From positions 1 through 61,359 of the forward strand of contig JAFWSI010000033.1 of NCBI GenBank assembly GCA_017519415.1: a stretch of DNA of 61,359 nt, written 5' to 3'. The notes beneath the pieces are model-generated. The model was not told the origin of the DNA. It saw only the letters and a list, made by a program, of their open reading frames with translations, and did no database searches. Positions 28,275 through 37,632 of the stretch are shown one piece after another (position 1 is the first letter of the stretch; the number at the start of each line of letters is the position of its first letter). This DNA is from Ruminococcus sp. (lineage in GTDB: Bacteria; Bacillota; Clostridia; Oscillospirales; Ruminococcaceae). The position numbers were made by a program, and so were the translations under genes.

Positions 28275-29156
28275 TTACTCAGGGAACTGAACGTGTCCCT
28301 GTATTATCTCCGTATCGTCATAGGAGAGAGGTATGTCCCTGTCCACCACTACCTGTCCGTAAATGTCGGTTATACGGAAGGTGAATGGTCCCTTGCCCAT
28401 TTCGCGGGATTCAAAATAATTATAGGGACGGCGCTGTATCTCAACGAATTCGCCGTCGTCATTCAGATATTCCAGCTTTGTTATGGGATAGCGGTGATTT
28501 CTCACCTGTACTCCGCACCAGAATTCGGTGCTGCCCTCCTTGTATTTGAAGCATATGGGAGCATTCTCCGCAGTATCCAGCGGGATTATCTTCCAGCTCA
28601 CGGGAACTCTGCCCTTCTCGACGGGAGCGATAAGGGGAAAAGCGTCCGTATAGAGGTCAAGGTCGCCCTTTTTGCCCTCGGGGAGCTCGTCCGTGACCAG
28701 CATCTTTATGGTGCCCAGCTCGCCGGTTACCTCGATGTAGGCGCCTGCAAGCTGAGCCTCATTGTAGTCGTAATGATTCATGGCGACTATCCAGTAGTCA
28801 TGAGAAACGGGGTCAAGCATAGCGTGACCGCCCGTATAGCCTCCGCCGTAGAAGGTGCCCTCGCCTGTATGTACAGTGCCCTTGGGTTCGAGAATACAGC
28901 TCTCGTCTATGGGCAGGTCGGGGATCTCGAACTCAGTGGGTATCTTGCCGTTTACGCCCAGTAAGAACTTCTGGAGAGCGTTGAGCTCGGCTCTTGATAT
29001 CTCCTTGTTCTTGCGGGCGGTTACAAGGTCAAAGCTGTCCACTCTGCCGTCGGAGTTATAATCCATATCTATCTGCGAAGCAGCTCCGCCGTATAAAGGC
29101 GACACCGAAAGAATGGCGCAAACCATTCCTACAGCCGCAATTTTAACAAATTTCAT
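28275..29156 (-). CDS. Secreted expansin-like protein with N-terminal dockerin-type domain
   Basis: 293 residues from ATG 29156 (GGTG 6 bases upstream). A signal peptide is followed by a short dockerin-like module (about 30-68): one calcium loop (DMDYNSDGRVDSFDL) and a second helix (AELNALQKFLLG) whose own loop is missing. Then come both expansin domains: D1 (about 95-193; TGEGTFYGGGYTGGHAMLDP, VTDELPEGKKGDLDLYTDAF with the catalytic-type Asp) and the CBM63 domain (about 203-278; GSTEFWCGVQVRNHRYPITK, YNYF). The C-terminal GHVQFPE matches Bacillus EXLX1. Expansins loosen cellulose networks without hydrolysis. It sits between purM and purN, and I see no convincing own promoter. Confidence 0.9.
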   Translation of the reverse strand: MKFVKIAAVGMVCAILSVSPLYGGAASQIDMDYNSDGRVDSFDLVTARKNKEISRAELNALQKFLLGVNGKIPTEFEIPDLPIDESCILEPKGTVHTGEGTFYGGGYTGGHAMLDPVSHDYWIVAMNHYDYNEAQLAGAYIEVTGELGTIKMLVTDELPEGKKGDLDLYTDAFPLIAPVEKGRVPVSWKIIPLDTAENAPICFKYKEGSTEFWCGVQVRNHRYPITKLEYLNDDGEFVEIQRRPYNYFESREMGKGPFTFRITDIYGQVVVDRDIPLSYDDTEIIQGHVQFPE

Positions 29157-29275
29157 AAACATCACCGTCTTTAAAAAATTTCCAAATTAATATCCCGTGT
29201 TTTAAGAAATTAAGAGCATTGAATTCGGACATTTTTGCGGTCATTGCTATTATGTTTGAAGTAACTTTTGCTTTA

Positions 29276-30313
29276 TCAGCAGATGATAACGCCCTCTTCG
29301 GACTCAACAAGCTCGCCGAGTACATAGGCGTCCTCGCCGGCAGCCTTTATAGCTGCGACAGCCTTGTCCGCGTCGTTCCTGTCAACGGAAACTACCATGC
29401 CAACGCCCATGTTGAAGGTGTTGAACATATCTCTCTCGGGAATATCGCCCGTTCTCTGTATGAGGTCGAATATGGGGAGTATCTGTACTGCGTTCCTCTC
29501 TATCCTTGCAGCAAGGTTCTTTGGGAGCGAACGCGGTATATTCTCGTAGAAGCCGCCTCCCGTTATATGGGAGATGGATTTTACCTCAACGCTTTCAAGA
29601 AGGCTCATCACAGCCTTTACGTATATCCTTGTGGGAGTGAGCAGGCACTCGCCGAGGGTAGTTCCGAGGTCGTCGAAGTGCATATTGAGATTCTGCTCGT
29701 TCACGTCGAACACTCTTCTTACCAGCGAGAAGCCGTTGGAATGTACGCCGCTGGACTTGATGGCGATGAGAACGTCCCCTGCCTTCTGTGTTTCGGGGCG
29801 GAGGATCTTGTCCTTGTCAACAACGCCTACCGAGAAGCCTGCAAGATCGTATTCGTCCTCTGGCATAAGCCCGGGGTGCTCGGCAGTTTCGCCGCCGATG
29901 AGTGCGCACTGTGCCTGAACGCAGCCCTCCGCCACGCCTGATACGATAGTGGCTATCTTTTCGGGGAAGTTCTTGCCGCAGGCGATATAATCAAGGAAGA
30001 ACTGGGGCTTTGCGCCGCAGCATATAATATCGTTGACGCACATTGCAACGCAGTCGATACCTACGGTATCATGCTTGTCCATGATGAATGCGAGCTTTAT
30101 CTTTGTTCCTACGCCGTCTGTGCCCGAAACGAGAACAGGCTTGCTGATACCTGTCATATCCAGCTCAAAAAGACCGCCGAAGCCGCCTATGCCCGAAAGA
30201 GCGCCCTTTATCATGGTGCGGGCGATATGCTCCTTCATGAGCTCCACCGACTTGTAGCCGGCGGTAACGTCAACGCCTGCCTTCTTGTAGCTTTCGGAAA
30301 AACTGTTGTTCAT
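29276..30313 (-). CDS. purM: Phosphoribosylformylglycinamidine cyclo-ligase (AIR synthetase)
   Basis: 345 residues from ATG 30313 (GGAGG upstream); 60 codons of open frame further upstream belong to the purF end. Shows SYKKAGVDVTAGYKSVELMK, GTDGVGTKIKLAF, DCVAMCVNDIICCGAKPQFF and GGETAEHPGLMPEDEYDLAGF. Makes AIR from FGAM, step 5. Confidence 0.97.
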   Translation of the reverse strand: MNNSFSESYKKAGVDVTAGYKSVELMKEHIARTMIKGALSGIGGFGGLFELDMTGISKPVLVSGTDGVGTKIKLAFIMDKHDTVGIDCVAMCVNDIICCGAKPQFFLDYIACGKNFPEKIATIVSGVAEGCVQAQCALIGGETAEHPGLMPEDEYDLAGFSVGVVDKDKILRPETQKAGDVLIAIKSSGVHSNGFSLVRRVFDVNEQNLNMHFDDLGTTLGECLLTPTRIYVKAVMSLLESVEVKSISHITGGGFYENIPRSLPKNLAARIERNAVQILPIFDLIQRTGDIPERDMFNTFNMGVGMVVSVDRNDADKAVAAIKAAGEDAYVLGELVESEEGVIIC

Positions 30314-30371
30314 TGGTTTACCTCCATAGTCGCCTGTCTCCCTGCCGCAGACAGGGAGACAGAATATAGTT

Positions 30372-31796
30372 TTATTCTTTGCCGTTCCAGCAATATGTGC
30401 AGAGCTTGCAGGCGTCAAGACCCACAGCCTTTTCCGTGCCCTCGAGGGTCTGGAATTCCAGCGATGTGAGGCGGAGCCTCTTGCATATCTCATCTCTGAG
30501 CCTGCGGCCTCTCTCCGTTGCGGAGTTGCTGTACTCCTCTATATGTCTTACGCCTACGGGACCCTCGAATTCGTCGATGATCTGACGGGCGATGAGCTCC
30601 ATTTCGGAGGTGCTGCGGGAGAAGTTGAGGTATTTGCAGCCGTACATTATAGGAGGACAGGCAGAGCGCATATGCACCTCTTTGGCGCCGTGCTCATAGA
30701 GGAACTCCACGGTCTCTCTCATCTGTGTGCCTCTTACGATGCTGTCGTCAACAAAGAGGAGCTTCTTGCCGTTGATAAGATCGTGAACGGGTATGAGCTT
30801 CATCTTTGCCACCTGATTCCTCATGCTCTGGTTTGTGGGCATGAAGCTTCTGGGCCATGTGGGAGTATACTTGATGAAGGGCCTTGCAAAGGGAATGCCG
30901 CTCCTGTTGGCATAGCCTATGGCATGGGGAGTACCCGAATCGGGGACTCCGCATATATAGTCAACGTCGGGGAGCCTTCCGTTGTTTATGTCGTTCTCGG
31001 CCATTATCTCGCCGTTGCGGGTACGCATCACCTCAACGTTCACGCCTTCGTATACAGCATTGGGGTAGCCGTAGTAGGTCCACATGAAGGTGCATATCTT
31101 CATCTTGGAGGGATCGCCCTCTGCGATAGTCTTACATTCGTCTGCCGTGAGCTCTACGATCTCGCCTGCCTCGAGCTCCTTATATGTGGTATAGCCCAGC
31201 TTCTGAAAGGCGAAGGACTCCGTTGAAAGGCAGAAGCCGTCGCTTCTCCTGCCTATGATGATGGGAAGTCTGCCGAACCGGTCTCTTGCGGCGATGATGC
31301 TGCTCTTGGTGAGTATGATAAGGGACATGGTGCCCTCTATCTTCTGCTGAGCGTAGCGGATACCCTCCACGAAGGAGCTCTTCTGTGCGATAAGGGCGCC
31401 GATAAGGTCGCCGGAGTTGATATTGCCGCTGCTCATGGACTCAAAGTTCGCGCAGCCCTTTTCAAGGAGCTCGTTTACGAGAGCGTCCGAGTTGCGGATT
31501 ATTCCCACGGAGCAGATAGCGTAAACGCCGAGCTTGGAGCGGACGAGTATAGGCTGGGGATCCGTATCGCTGATACAGCCGATACAGATCTTTCCGCGCA
31601 TAGTCACAACATCGTCTTCAAACTTGGTGCGGAAGGGAGAATTCTCGATGCTGTGGATATTTCTCTGGAAGCCCTGCTCCTCCGACCATGATGTCATACC
31701 GCCTCTTCTCGTACCCAGGTGCGAGTGATAGTCTGTTCCGAAAAAAACGTCGGTCACGCAGTCATTTTTTGAGGCTGCACCAAAAAAACCGCCCAT
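30372..31796 (-). CDS. Amidophosphoribosyltransferase-like protein lacking Cys1
   Basis: 474 residues. The phosphoribosyltransferase half is intact: YICGVPDSGTPHAIGYA, KLLFVDDSIVRGTQMRE, and cysteines in the iron-sulfur positions, including the C-terminal CKLCTYC. The N-terminal glutaminase half is altered. It begins MGGFFG where PurF needs Cys directly after Met. The Gln-binding RYST and HNGN motifs read ISDT and SVGI. The start is fixed by GGGAGAG 8 bases upstream and the purC stop 3 bases beyond the ATG. It may use free ammonia, pair with another subunit, or be regulatory; a canonical PurF may be elsewhere. It lies between purC and purM. Confidence 0.88.
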   Translation of the reverse strand: MGGFFGAASKNDCVTDVFFGTDYHSHLGTRRGGMTSWSEEQGFQRNIHSIENSPFRTKFEDDVVTMRGKICIGCISDTDPQPILVRSKLGVYAICSVGIIRNSDALVNELLEKGCANFESMSSGNINSGDLIGALIAQKSSFVEGIRYAQQKIEGTMSLIILTKSSIIAARDRFGRLPIIIGRRSDGFCLSTESFAFQKLGYTTYKELEAGEIVELTADECKTIAEGDPSKMKICTFMWTYYGYPNAVYEGVNVEVMRTRNGEIMAENDINNGRLPDVDYICGVPDSGTPHAIGYANRSGIPFARPFIKYTPTWPRSFMPTNQSMRNQVAKMKLIPVHDLINGKKLLFVDDSIVRGTQMRETVEFLYEHGAKEVHMRSACPPIMYGCKYLNFSRSTSEMELIARQIIDEFEGPVGVRHIEEYSNSATERGRRLRDEICKRLRLTSLEFQTLEGTEKAVGLDACKLCTYCWNGKE

Positions 31797-31799
31797 ATA

Positions 31800-32519
31800 T
31801 TACTCTCCCATAAGTCTCTTCATGATTTCCTGATATGCTTCTTCCACGCCGCCCATATCTCTGCGGAAGCGATCCTTGTCCAGCTTCTCGTGGGTGGTCG
31901 AATCCCAGAAGCGGCAGGTGTCGGGAGAGATCTCGTCAGCAAGGATTATTGTGCCGTCGGCTGTCTTGCCGAACTCTATCTTGAAGTCGATGAGGTCGAT
32001 GTTGAGACCCTTGAAGAACTTTACCATGAACTCGTTTACCTTGAAGGCATACTTTGAGATAGTGTCGATGTCCTCCTTGGTAGCGATACCGAGAGCGAGA
32101 GCATAGTAATCGTTGATGAAGGGATCGCCCAGATCGTCGTTCTTGTAGCTGAATTCAAGTATGGGACAGAGGAGCTGTTTTCCCTCTTCAACGCCCATTC
32201 TCTTTGAAAAGCTGCCTGCGGCAACATTTCTGATGATTACCTCAAGGGGAACGATGGAGACCTTTTTTACGATAGTCTCGCGGTCGCTTATCTCCTCAAC
32301 GAGATGAGTGGGAACGCCTTCCTTTTCGAGCATCTTGAACATATAGTTTGTCATCTTGTTGTTGATGACGCCCTTGCCTGAGATAGTGCCCTTCTTCTCG
32401 CCGTTGAACGCTGTTGCGTCGTCCTTGTAGTCAACGATGACGAGGTTCGGATCGTTTGTGGCATAGACCTTCTTGGCCTTGCCCTCATAAAGCTGTTCCT
32501 TTTTTTCGATGTTTTCCAT
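31800..32519 (-). CDS. purC: SAICAR synthetase
   Basis: 239 residues. Starts [18 protein letters not shown], then [26 protein letters not shown] and [14 protein letters not shown], all PurC signatures. Couples CAIR with aspartate. AAGGAGG precedes the ATG. Confidence 0.97.
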   Translation of the reverse strand: MENIEKKEQLYEGKAKKVYATNDPNLVIVDYKDDATAFNGEKKGTISGKGVINNKMTNYMFKMLEKEGVPTHLVEEISDRETIVKKVSIVPLEVIIRNVAAGSFSKRMGVEEGKQLLCPILEFSYKNDDLGDPFINDYYALALGIATKEDIDTISKYAFKVNEFMVKFFKGLNIDLIDFKIEFGKTADGTIILADEISPDTCRFWDSTTHEKLDKDRFRRDMGGVEEAYQEIMKRLMGE

Positions 32520-32625
32520 TTGAAAATTCCTCCTTGAGAATTATATAAATGTTATATGCAATCCCGCATGATAACGGGAATTGTAGGCTTTTCCGATGTC
32601 TGCTCCGCGGCGTATCGGGGGGCGC

Positions 32626-32844
32626 TTATCTGTAGGCGGGATCCACATAGGGCTTGCCGTCCTTGTCGAGTATGGGCACGATACGGGTGCCGCCGTAATA
32701 GGAGTGGGTGGCCGTATAGCATACTCCCGTCATCCTGTCCATGAGGACGTCGTATCTTACGTTGTTTATCACCTGTGACGAGGTGAGCCTGAAGCGCTTG
32801 GGCTTTTCCGGATTTGCGGACTTTTCCGCCTTGCTTCCGAACAT
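32626..32844 (-). CDS. Small DUF6440-type protein
   Basis: 72 residues from ATG 32844 (GGAGGAGG upstream). The MTGVCYTATHSYYGGTRIVP and LDKDGKPYVDP pattern matches the DUF6440 family of short Firmicute proteins, function unknown. No signal peptide or membrane helix. A related, apparently broken copy lies directly upstream. Confidence 0.78.
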   Translation of the reverse strand: MFGSKAEKSANPEKPKRFRLTSSQVINNVRYDVLMDRMTGVCYTATHSYYGGTRIVPILDKDGKPYVDPAYR

Positions 32845-32860
32845 ATCGTTTCCTCCTCCT

Positions 32861-33060
32861 TTATTTTCCGCCGTATCGCGGATCAATATAAGGCTTCCCG
32901 TCTTTGTCAATCAGCGGGGTTATTCTTGTGCCGTCGCCAAGGGGCGCCGTATAGGTAACACCTGTTACCTTGTCTACAAACACCGTGAATATAGTGCCCC
33001 AGTAATTCTGCTCAGATATGAACTCAAAGCGTTCTTCATTTTTTCCTTGCTGACTTTTAC
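32861..33060 (-). pseudogene. DUF6440-type paralog, broken 5' end
   Basis: On the minus strand a frame ending at TAA 32861 reads ERFEFISEQNYWGTIFTVF, VDKVTGVTYTAPL and LIDKDGKPYIDPRYGGK, clearly related to the next gene. It has no ATG, GTG or TTG start in frame. A one-base shift at a run of six A (near 33039-33044) would join it to upstream codons reading SVKVSKEK. That frame also lacks an obvious start codon. It is most simply a decayed duplicate. Confidence 0.65.
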
Positions 33061-33089
33061 ACTTGCAATAATATTTCCCCCTGATTATT

Positions 33090-33746
33090 TTAAACTAAGA
33101 GCAGTATATCCGCTGCGTTGCCGGGCGTTTCCGCTATGAAATCCGCCCCTGCTTCACTGAGCTCCTCAACGGAGCCGTAGCCCCAGAGTATGCCCATGCA
33201 TTTTATACCTGTACTGTGTGCGCCGATAACGTCCTGTCTGCGGTCGCCTATCATAAGGACTCCGCTCCTGTCGGCAATGCCCGCTCTGCCGAGGACGTAT
33301 TCTATGACCTCGTCCTTGTAATCGCGGCTGCCGTCAAGCTCGGCGCCGCCGATCAGCTCAAGGTAAGGCGCAAGGCCGAACCTTTCGCATATACGCACTG
33401 CATAGGCCTCAGGCTTGCTGGTGGCTACCATGAGCCGCCTGCCGTCTTTTTTCAGCCTTTCCAGCATTTCGGGGATACCCTCGTAGACGCGGTTCTCGAA
33501 AAGTCCCACGGTGGAGTACCTTTCGCGGAATATGCTTATCGCCTCTCTTGTCTGCTCTTCGTTCATGCCGCAGAACTCGGCGAAGGAAGAGCACAGGGGC
33601 GGTCCGAGAAATCTGTTCTTATCCTCGGGCACCTCAAAGCCCATACGCTCAAGAGCGTATACAAGGCATTTCAGTATGCCCTCGGTGGAGTCCGTAAGGG
33701 TGCCGTCCAGATCAAACAGAAGCGTATCGTATTTCTTCATCGTCAT
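33090..33746 (-). CDS. HAD-family phosphatase (Gph/PpaX-like)
   Basis: 218 residues. Motif I is LLFDLDGTLTDS with the two catalytic Asp, then a helical cap, motif II VATSKPEA, a conserved Lys (YKDEVI) and motif IV LMIGDRRQDV. The start at 33746 overlaps the stop of the upstream DUF4272 gene in an ATGA junction, so the two are coupled. Substrate not evident; phosphoglycolate, pyrophosphate or nucleotide are options for this subgroup. Confidence 0.9.
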   Translation of the reverse strand: MTMKKYDTLLFDLDGTLTDSTEGILKCLVYALERMGFEVPEDKNRFLGPPLCSSFAEFCGMNEEQTREAISIFRERYSTVGLFENRVYEGIPEMLERLKKDGRRLMVATSKPEAYAVRICERFGLAPYLELIGGAELDGSRDYKDEVIEYVLGRAGIADRSGVLMIGDRRQDVIGAHSTGIKCMGILWGYGSVEELSEAGADFIAETPGNAADILLLV

Positions 33747-34399
33747 GTGTCGAGAGATATATCGTACCAGTCCTCTTCCCCGGAGATGAGCCATTCAAGG
33801 CCGCGGCGGCGTTCAAATACCACCTCGCCGTTAAGGTCTCCCACAGGACAGGAGGGATCGATGTGCTCATGGTGCACCACAGCCCAGTGATAGCGGTAGT
33901 AGAGATCCAGCATATCCAGTATCTCGTCGGTGGTCCTGAGACTGCATCTGCTCATGAAATCGTCGAAGTCCCCGCACTGCGAGACAGCGCGGATAGCTGC
34001 CGTACAGTCGCAGATCTGACTTGCGTCGGAAATATCGCCAATGATACCCAGCGCCCACAGCAGGGACCAGTAGCATTCGTACTCCCACACCACGTCGGTG
34101 ATGTCCTGAGCGTCGGCTCTGCCCCCGCAGACACGCTTTTCCTTGGCATTCAGGGCGCCTTCTGCTCCGAAGTGCTTCATGAGGCCGAGGAACATCTGTA
34201 CATTTTCGGTCTTGCCCTCGCTGAGCTCTATGCCTATCTGAGTTGACAGAAGAGCCGCAATGGCGCGTCTGCATATTTCGTCGGGACTTTTCAGCTTTAC
34301 CCCGGAGGCGGCTTCTGTCATCGGCAGACCGGGGTTTATCCCTATGCCTTTGGCGGCCAGTATCTTCTCCGAGTGTTCTTTTCTTTCGGCAGGTGTCAT
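33743..34399 (-). CDS. DUF4272 protein
   Basis: 218 residues, soluble. RKEHSEKILAAKGIGIN, then SPDEICRRAIAALL and WSLLWALGIIGDISDASQICD match DUF4272. The function is unknown. AAAGGAGG before the ATG. Coupled to the downstream HAD phosphatase by a 4-base overlap. Confidence 0.82.
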   Translation of the reverse strand: MTPAERKEHSEKILAAKGIGINPGLPMTEAASGVKLKSPDEICRRAIAALLSTQIGIELSEGKTENVQMFLGLMKHFGAEGALNAKEKRVCGGRADAQDITDVVWEYECYWSLLWALGIIGDISDASQICDCTAAIRAVSQCGDFDDFMSRCSLRTTDEILDMLDLYYRYHWAVVHHEHIDPSCPVGDLNGEVVFERRRGLEWLISGEEDWYDISLDT

Positions 34400-34438
34400 A
34401 TCTTGCCTCCTTTCAAGGAAAAGGGCGGATGTGCTTTA

Positions 34439-34939
34439 TCAGAGCTTTGCTATCTCTTCCTGAAGCGCCTTGTCCTTTGCGATAACTCCCTCGGCCATGG
34501 CCTTTTTCTCGGCGGCGAGCTTTGCCGCAAGCTCCTCGTCGGCTATGGAAAGCATCTGTACTGCAAGTACGGCTGCGTTCTTTGCTCCGTCTATGCCCAC
34601 TGTGGCAACGGGCACTCCCGGAGGCATCATGACCGTAGCGAGAAGAGCGTCAACTCCCTCGAGAGCCTTTGACTTCATAGGGATACCGATAACGGGAAGA
34701 GTCGTATGTCCGGCGACTACGCCTGCAAGGTGAGCTGCCATGCCTGCGGCGCATATGATTGCTCCGAAGCCGTTTGCCCTTGCGTTTGAAGCAAATTCGC
34801 AGGCCTCTGCGGGAGTCCTGTGTGCGCTCATTACGCGGCACTCGAACTCAACGCCGTATTTTTTCAGCTCTGTGAGAGCCGATTTCACAACAGGGAAGTC
34901 GCTGTCGCTCCCCATGATAACTGCAACTTTTTTAGACAT
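34439..34939 (-). CDS. purE: N5-carboxyaminoimidazole ribonucleotide mutase, class I PurE
   Basis: 166 residues from ATG 34939 (AAAGGAG upstream). [51 protein letters not shown] and [17 protein letters not shown] are the PurE core with the active-site Ser, Asp and His. Converts N5-CAIR to CAIR. First pur gene of the minus-strand cluster. purK is not in this window. Confidence 0.96.
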   Translation of the reverse strand: MSKKVAVIMGSDSDFPVVKSALTELKKYGVEFECRVMSAHRTPAEACEFASNARANGFGAIICAAGMAAHLAGVVAGHTTLPVIGIPMKSKALEGVDALLATVMMPPGVPVATVGIDGAKNAAVLAVQMLSIADEELAAKLAAEKKAMAEGVIAKDKALQEEIAKL

Positions 34940-34995
34940 CGTTATTTCTCCTTTATCATCTTTCTTATGTACACGGGAAGGCATTCCCGTTTTTG

Positions 34996-36060
34996 TCACT
35001 GAGCTTCTCCGCCGTCCGTATCTTCCTCCGGCTCGGGATAATCGGGCTTTTCTTCAAGGAACCGTCCCGAGACAGCCCTGAAGCTGTCCGCTGTACTGCC
35101 CGCAAATTCTATCACAGCCTTGTACTCTCCGCGGAGCCCTTTCGGACGGTTATTCTCGTCCCTGTACGTAAGAGAGGTGTCCGCAGTCACCGAGACCGCA
35201 TAATGCTGTGAGCCGTCCTCCCCTCGGACGGAATAAATGTAAATATCGGGTATATCCATGAGCCTTCTTGTGGTTATGGAGGACTCATAGGGGAATATGG
35301 GGATGAAATCGGCGGCAGGATCCTTTTTGATCCTTGATAGACGGTCGCTGTTGCCTGTGAAGGCGTATTCCATGTAAGCGCTGACGGTGCTGTCCATCTG
35401 CTCCAGCATGGGTACGGTGAGCTTTGAGAGCAGCAGTCTGCTGGCTGTTCTGAGCTCGTACTCGTGGGTCATGGCGCTGCCGCTGAGAGCCGCCTCCTTG
35501 AAAACGAAGCCGTTTTCGTTGAGGGCGTAGCAGTAGCTTCCGTTTCCCGATGTCATGGTAAATTCACCGTCGCTCCGGGCGGTGAGCTCGTCCCATGCTC
35601 TCGAAAAGTATGGATTGAACTGAAGATCGTACACCACGGCCGAGCCTCTGTCGGAGGTGCGGGCGATGTATACGGTCTGTCCGTTGGCGTTGAAGCGTTC
35701 AATATCGGAATATATGAAAGGCACCGTGATGTTGCCCTCGTAGTCTATGCAGCCTACCAGATTCTTTCCGCGCAGCCGCTTTGAAGCTATACACATACTG
35801 CCGTCGGTGAAGCTGATGTCCTGCCATTCGGGGGATACGATTATCCTGTCGCTGCTGTCCAGCAGTCCGTAGGAGCCGGAGCTGTCCTGGAACAGGCGGT
35901 TCCCCTCGGAGTCCCTGCCCAGCTTTTTTGATACAGCGGGCTGCGGATCGCCGGTGCCGGGACTTTTCCCCGTGACCGAATAGAACCGGGTTATTGCAAT
36001 GGCGAGTATGATTATGACTATGAAAAGTACGGAGGCTATAAGTCTCATGTGCTTATTCAC
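34996..36060 (-). CDS. Membrane-anchored WG-repeat-like protein
   Basis: 354 residues from a GTG start (GAGGAGGTG 8 bases upstream). One membrane helix (about 6-27), then WG-type repeats (YGLLDSSDRIIVSPEWQDI; VGCIDYEGNITVPFIYSDI) and a C-terminal region of unknown fold ending in an acidic tail. Likely outside the membrane. Role unknown. It follows the glycosyltransferase gene by 21 bases. Confidence 0.75.
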   Translation of the reverse strand: MNKHMRLIASVLFIVIIILAIAITRFYSVTGKSPGTGDPQPAVSKKLGRDSEGNRLFQDSSGSYGLLDSSDRIIVSPEWQDISFTDGSMCIASKRLRGKNLVGCIDYEGNITVPFIYSDIERFNANGQTVYIARTSDRGSAVVYDLQFNPYFSRAWDELTARSDGEFTMTSGNGSYCYALNENGFVFKEAALSGSAMTHEYELRTASRLLLSKLTVPMLEQMDSTVSAYMEYAFTGNSDRLSRIKKDPAADFIPIFPYESSITTRRLMDIPDIYIYSVRGEDGSQHYAVSVTADTSLTYRDENNRPKGLRGEYKAVIEFAGSTADSFRAVSGRFLEEKPDYPEPEEDTDGGEAQ

Positions 36061-36081
36061 TGTCTCCGCACCTCCTCACGG

Positions 36082-37086
36082 TCATTTGCTTTCTTTTTCG
36101 GGAGCTCCGTCCTGCTGAGCCTCGGCTTTGCGCCTGAGGAACAGCTCCTCGGTCTCCTTGGTTATGTAAATGGGACGGTTTTTCGTCTCAAGGTAAGTCT
36201 TGGAAAGGTACTGTCCGAGTATGCCCACGCAGAAAAGCTGCAATCCGCTGAAAAGGAATATCAGACAGAGCATTGTGGGGTAGCCGTCGGGAGCGTCGAG
36301 CCAGCCGAACAGCGATCTGATAATGGTTATCACGATCAGTACGAAGGCGAAAAGACAGGTGATTATGCCGAGGAGAGAGGCTATGGCCAGAGGAGCCGTG
36401 GAAAAGGCCATGATACCCTCCAGGGAATACTTGAACAGTCCCCAGAAGGACCAGGATGACGTGCCTGCGGGGCGCTCGACGTTCTCGTATTCGATATAGC
36501 GGGTGTTGAAGCCCACCCAGCTGAATATGCCCTTGGAGAAGCGGTTGTACTCGGACATATCGAGTATCGCGTCCACCATCTGCCTTGTCATGAAGCGGAA
36601 ATCCTGTGCGCCGTCAACGATCTCGGTCTGTGAGATCTTGTTCATTATCCTGTAGAACAGTCTTGCGAACCATGAGCGTACCTTTGATTCGCCCTTGCGG
36701 CTCACGCGGCGCGTAGTCGCGCAGTCGTATTCGCCGTATCTGACATAGCTGTACATCTCGGGCAGGAACGACGGGGGATGCTGAAGATCGGCGTCCATTA
36801 CGACCACGAAATCGCCCTTTGCGTTCTGGAGACCTGCGTACATGCCTGATTCCTTGCCGAAATTCCTCGAAAAGGAAATATATCTTACTCTTTTGTCCTT
36901 TTCTGCGAGAGAGCGGAGTATCTCAAGGGTCTTATCCTTTGAACCGTCGTTTATGAACAGGTACTCGAAGGTGAGCTCCGTGAAGTCCTTTGACATCTGA
37001 TCCGTCACCTTGGTTATCTCCTCGTAGAACATGGGGAGCACTTCCTGCTCGTTGTAACACGGTACAACTACCGAAACAAGTTTCAC
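36082..37086 (-). CDS. Family 2 glycosyltransferase with two C-terminal membrane helices
   Basis: 334 residues. A GT2 domain: VVPCYNEQEVLPMFYEEI, FINDGSKDKT, FGKESGMYAGL, and the metal-binding DADLQHPP. Two C-terminal helices (about 235-258 and 270-292) end the protein. The layout is that of the GtrB/DPM1-like undecaprenyl-phosphate glycosyltransferases. It probably charges a lipid carrier with a sugar for wall or glycan modification. First gene after the minus-strand promoter at 37161. Confidence 0.92.
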   Translation of the reverse strand: MKLVSVVVPCYNEQEVLPMFYEEITKVTDQMSKDFTELTFEYLFINDGSKDKTLEILRSLAEKDKRVRYISFSRNFGKESGMYAGLQNAKGDFVVVMDADLQHPPSFLPEMYSYVRYGEYDCATTRRVSRKGESKVRSWFARLFYRIMNKISQTEIVDGAQDFRFMTRQMVDAILDMSEYNRFSKGIFSWVGFNTRYIEYENVERPAGTSSWSFWGLFKYSLEGIMAFSTAPLAIASLLGIITCLFAFVLIVITIIRSLFGWLDAPDGYPTMLCLIFLFSGLQLFCVGILGQYLSKTYLETKNRPIYITKETEELFLRRKAEAQQDGAPEKESK

Positions 37087-37160
37087 TTTTTTTCCTCCTT
37101 AATTGAAGAAGCTGAGGCAGACCGGAAGAGCATCTTCCTTCGTCTACCAATACACTTTTA

Positions 37161-37189
37161 ATAATACAACAAAATCAAGGATAATGCAA
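37161..37189 (-). promoter_or_regulatory. Promoter of the glycosyltransferase gene and purine cluster
   Basis: Minus strand: TTGCAT (37184-37189), 17-base spacer, TATTAT (37161-37166). Confidence 0.75.
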
Positions 37190-37449
37190 GAGTAAAATCA
37201 AGATTTCATAATTTTGTACGTCTGTGTAAAATAATGGTTGTTCAATGCGGTAATTTTGGACTATACTGTTAGGGGAAGAGTATCCCGCGGAAAAAACAGA
37301 GCGGACAGAAGGGAAATACTACGTTTTATTTACCTAATTTAACTTAACGCACGTAGGAAGTTTTTGACAAAAAAATCAATAACGATTTGTTATTTTCACC
37401 GAAAATTTTAAAATGGGTATAATTTAGCCCTCCATTTTCCAAGAATGTA
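37190..37449. other. Intergenic region between divergent transcription units
   Basis: About 260 AT-rich bases. It contains a TTGACA (37364-37369) with only a poor partner (TGTTAT, spacing 18) and an isolated TATAAT (37418-37423), so extra plus-strand promoters are possible. No gene or RNA motif recognised. Confidence 0.45.
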
Positions 37450-37478
37450 TTGATTTTTTTTGAAGTATCATGTATAAT
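37450..37478 (+). promoter_or_regulatory. Promoter of the 848-residue repeat protein gene
   Basis: TTGATT (37450-37455), 17-base spacer, TATAAT (37473-37478). A leader of about 150 bases follows; it contains complementary GCCGT/GCGGAGGC stretches that could fold, but no known riboswitch. Confidence 0.8.
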
Positions 37479-37632
37479 ATACTTGTATAGTTGTCGTATA
37501 CGGTGCTTTTTGCGGTTTTTACCCTCCTGCCGTCAAGGCGGAGCCGTAGAGGCTGCCGTTTCGATGTGGGAAATCGGCGTCCGCTGCCGTAAAGCGGAGG
37601 CAGCAGCATTGTGCTGCGGTTGGGAGTGGACT

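Noticed and set aside
32556-32910. Riboswitch ahead of purC
   Set aside because: The leader is only about 30 bases beyond the preceding gene gap; I see a weak CCCG/CGGG hairpin but no purine or ZTP riboswitch core.
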